From assembly GCF_001439605.1 (NCBI RefSeq), contig NZ_LMBX01000001.1, positions 87,991 to 151,990 of the forward strand: a stretch of 64,000 nt of DNA, read 5' to 3'. Positions within the stretch are counted from its first letter, which is position 1. Every line of letters begins with the position of its first letter. A program made the position numbers and the translations under genes. The notes under the pieces are model-generated. The model saw only the letters and a list, made by a program, of their open reading frames with translations, did not search any database and was not told the origin of the DNA. The DNA is from Cytobacillus praedii (lineage in GTDB: Bacteria; Bacillota; Bacilli; Bacillales; Cytobacillaceae). Positions 61,907 through 64,000 of this stretch are shown here, in pieces.

Positions 61907-63595
61907 TTGAAAAAATTAAAGTTAGGCATGAAGATAAATTTAATGGTTCTGGCCATTATACTTTCATTATCAACGATTATAGGAATTGTCGTTAATCAAG
62001 AAATAACAAAGGGAATTAAAGGGTTTGCACTTGAAAAGGCAAAAGCGGATCTAACGTTAGCATATAAATATATAGATGTTAAATATCCGGGAGAATGGGC
62101 AATTAAGGAGGGTCAGCTTTACAAGGGGAAGACCCTAATAAATAAAAATGATGATATAGTCGATGAAATCGGTGGAGACACGGAAGATACAGTGACGATT
62201 TTTCAAGGCGACACCCGTGTAACGACAAATGTCCTTAAAGATGGGAAACGTGCAATTGGAACACAAGTATCACAAGAGGTCTCAGATGTTGTATTAAAGA
62301 ACGGGGAACATTTCTATGGGGAAGCGAATGCTGCAGGAAATATTTATCAATCAGCCTATATGCCAATTAAAAATGCGAAAGGTGAAATTATAGGCATTTT
62401 TTACGTGGGTGCTTCGCAAAAAATTATTGAAAGCATCCTGTCCAGTTTCCTAGTCAAATTTATTACTATTCTTTGTTTAGTCATCATCGTGTCAGCTCTT
62501 GCTACCTATTGGTTCACTAAAAGAATGAGAAAAAGGCTAGCGAAGATCACGTCGGCTCTTGAATTAGCAAAGGATGGGGATTTCACCTCTCAAATCAAGG
62601 ATCATGCGGGAGATGAATTAAACGATCTTTCTACTAGTTTCAATAGAATGGCTGACAATCTTAGACAAATGATGAATGAAGTGAATATGGCTTCCGAACA
62701 AGTTGCGGCTTCTTCTGACGAGTTAACAGCTAGCGCAGAGCAAACGAGCCAGGCAACTGAAATAATTACTGACACGATACAGCATGTTGCGCAGGGAGCA
62801 GAACATTCAACGATAAGTGTACAAGAAAGTGCAGTAGCTTTGGAAGAGGTTTCAAAAGGGGTGCAATCTATGGCAGAAGCAGCCTCTGTTATATCTGAAG
62901 CTAGTTCTCAGGCTACACAAAAAGCGAAGGATGGCGGTATGTATGTGAGCAGGACTGTTCAACAGATTAATGCAATCAGCCATTCAGTAAATGAAAGTGG
63001 AGAAGTCTTTCAATCGCTGGATCAGCGCTCAAAAGAAATTGGAGAGATTACAAAAGTCATCTCAGACATTGCTGACCAGACAAACCTGCTGGCACTAAAT
63101 GCAGCAATTGAAGCTGCTAGAGCAGGAGAACATGGAAAAGGATTTGCAGTCGTTGCTGATGAGGTTCGGAAATTAGCAGAGCAATCGCAGCAATCATCCG
63201 CCCAAATTTCAGGGTTAATTGCTGAAATTCAACAGGACATGCTTCATTCCAATAAATCTATTGAGCAAGTAACAAGGGACGTTAAAGAAGGGCTTGCAAT
63301 CGTTGAACAAACGGAGGATAGCTTTAAAGGGATTCTTCATTTTATGAACAGTCTTGCAGGAAAGATTCATGATTTGGCAGCTACCGCAGAACAGGTCTCT
63401 GCGAGTGTTGAAGAAGTATCTGCAACGGTATCAAGCATTACACAAATATCAGCAGGGACTTCTGACCATTCAAAAAATGTGGCAGCATCAGCAGAAGAAC
63501 AGCTTGCTTCTATGAAAGAAATATCTATTTCTGCCCAATCATTATCCAAATTAGCGGAAGACTTACAAACTTTAATTGGTAAGTTTAAGATCTAG
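61907..63595 (+). CDS. Methyl-accepting chemotaxis protein with a Cache-type sensor domain
   Basis: A 562-residue chemoreceptor. The first helix is at about 8-30, followed by an extracellular domain of ~150 residues with Cache_3/Cache_2-like strands ([40 protein letters not shown]), the second helix near 185-205, HAMP ([20 protein letters not shown]), then the signalling coiled coil with tip [23 protein letters not shown] 61907 has AGGTGA upstream and is preferred; an in-frame GTG at 61898 lacks a site. Confidence 0.92.
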   Translation: MKKLKLGMKINLMVLAIILSLSTIIGIVVNQEITKGIKGFALEKAKADLTLAYKYIDVKYPGEWAIKEGQLYKGKTLINKNDDIVDEIGGDTEDTVTIFQGDTRVTTNVLKDGKRAIGTQVSQEVSDVVLKNGEHFYGEANAAGNIYQSAYMPIKNAKGEIIGIFYVGASQKIIESILSSFLVKFITILCLVIIVSALATYWFTKRMRKRLAKITSALELAKDGDFTSQIKDHAGDELNDLSTSFNRMADNLRQMMNEVNMASEQVAASSDELTASAEQTSQATEIITDTIQHVAQGAEHSTISVQESAVALEEVSKGVQSMAEAASVISEASSQATQKAKDGGMYVSRTVQQINAISHSVNESGEVFQSLDQRSKEIGEITKVISDIADQTNLLALNAAIEAARAGEHGKGFAVVADEVRKLAEQSQQSSAQISGLIAEIQQDMLHSNKSIEQVTRDVKEGLAIVEQTEDSFKGILHFMNSLAGKIHDLAATAEQVSASVEEVSATVSSITQISAGTSDHSKNVAASAEEQLASMKEISISAQSLSKLAEDLQTLIGKFKI

Positions 63596-63663
63596 CGGAA
63601 AGTAATAATCGAAAAAGAATACGATTAATGGTTATAGGATATAGAATCACTTCTATATTAAAG

Positions 63664-63704
63664 AGGAGAAGAAGACACCAAATGTTGGTGGAATTCTTCT
63701 TTTT
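63664..63704 (+). terminator. Terminator after the Cache chemoreceptor
   Basis: AGAAGA...CACCAA and TTGGTG...TCTTCT form a stem around a 3-nt ATG loop, with a long T-run after it. Confidence 0.75.
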
Positions 63705-63856
63705 TTTGTTATGAAAAAAAATTTTAAATTGAAAACGCCTTCATTGAAAAACCTAAAAATATATAAGAAAACTAGAGTATAATGAGTTTTATTAAGAAGG
63801 CTGTTTTCTAAAAGATTGTTGTTTTTAGAGAAATTTTCCGTTTACCAAAAAGACTA

Positions 63857-63986
63857 GTTGATTGGAGCGGAAGGTGCGAGACTCCTGCGGGAGGAGTGGG
63901 ACAGGTGAGACCCCACAGGAGCTTTAGCGACGAGGAGGCTCAGCGCCCACCCCGCGGGTCGCTGCCATCCTGGAGCGCAAATCAAC
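63857..63986 (+). repeat. Palindromic repeat element, copy 4 (long form, 130 bp, inverted)
   Basis: GTTGATTGGAGCGGAAGG to CTGGAGCGCAAATCAAC, the reverse orientation of copies 1-3 and with the long core. The rest of 63596-64000 holds no gene apart from the terminator. Confidence 0.88.
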
Positions 63987-64000
63987 TTCTACCCAATTAT

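Noticed and set aside
16092..63986. Repeat copies considered as CRISPR repeats
   Set aside because: Only four copies, tens of kb apart, of unequal length and orientation, with no spacers and no cas genes.

Overview
The window looks like part of the chromosome of a low-GC, Gram-positive, probably spore-forming Bacillaceae species. The evidence is AGGAGG-type ribosome-binding sites, frequent GTG and TTG starts, sigma-A promoters, Rho-independent terminators, CcpA cre-like sites, a gntRKPZ operon with the Bacillus GntR operator, a PyrR attenuator, preQ1 and lysine riboswitches, and YheC/YheD-type ATP-grasp proteins. I see no rRNA, tRNA, CRISPR array, prophage or transposase. I cannot name the species.

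Left part (1-15 kb). A tryptophan-degradation cluster (kynU, kynA and a truncated SNF-family transporter) lies divergent from a TetR regulator, with a perfect 13-bp inverted repeat between them. A second TetR gene is divergent from an SDR dehydrogenase around another palindrome. Next come a small bactofilin-like operon under a 45-bp palindrome and a group made of a tandem-repeat acidic protein, an ATP-grasp ligase, a YheC/YheD-type ATP-grasp protein and several tiny ORFs. A MarR gene follows, then phnX with a phosphonate-permease relic in front, and queF plus a queuosine-precursor transporter behind a preQ1-I riboswitch.

Middle part (14.5-38.5 kb). The gnt operon runs leftward. It is followed by a GlnK/GlnL-like two-component system with a glutamate/dicarboxylate symporter, then codB-codA behind a PyrR attenuator, then an adaptive-response DNA repair operon (adaA, alkA, ogt). 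The most interesting block is 29.9-36.2 kb: a VTC-domain protein and a DUF4956 membrane protein on one strand, a CiaRH-like two-component system, and a large beta-helix lipoprotein on the other strand. Near-identical 36-bp promoter boxes carrying TTTAAG-N5-TTTAAG lie upstream of both output units, which suggests one regulon.

Right part (38.8-64 kb). There is an almost complete autoinducer-2 system (lsrR, lsrK and a cupin leftward; lsrA, C, D, B, F rightward). It is followed by a DJ-1/PfpI protein, a class II aldolase, a ketopantoate-reductase-like protein, a chemoreceptor without an extracellular domain, a YdeI-like protein, an OppA-like lipoprotein, a three-gene membrane-protein operon and a DUF2804 protein. 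The window ends with a lysine-riboswitch-controlled ABC transporter and a Cache-domain chemoreceptor.

Two families of dispersed repeats run through the window. One is a 90-131-bp GTTGATT...AATCAAC palindromic element with four copies. The other is a short GGGACA...TGTCCC element near gene ends with about eight copies, two of which appear to have been absorbed into coding sequence.
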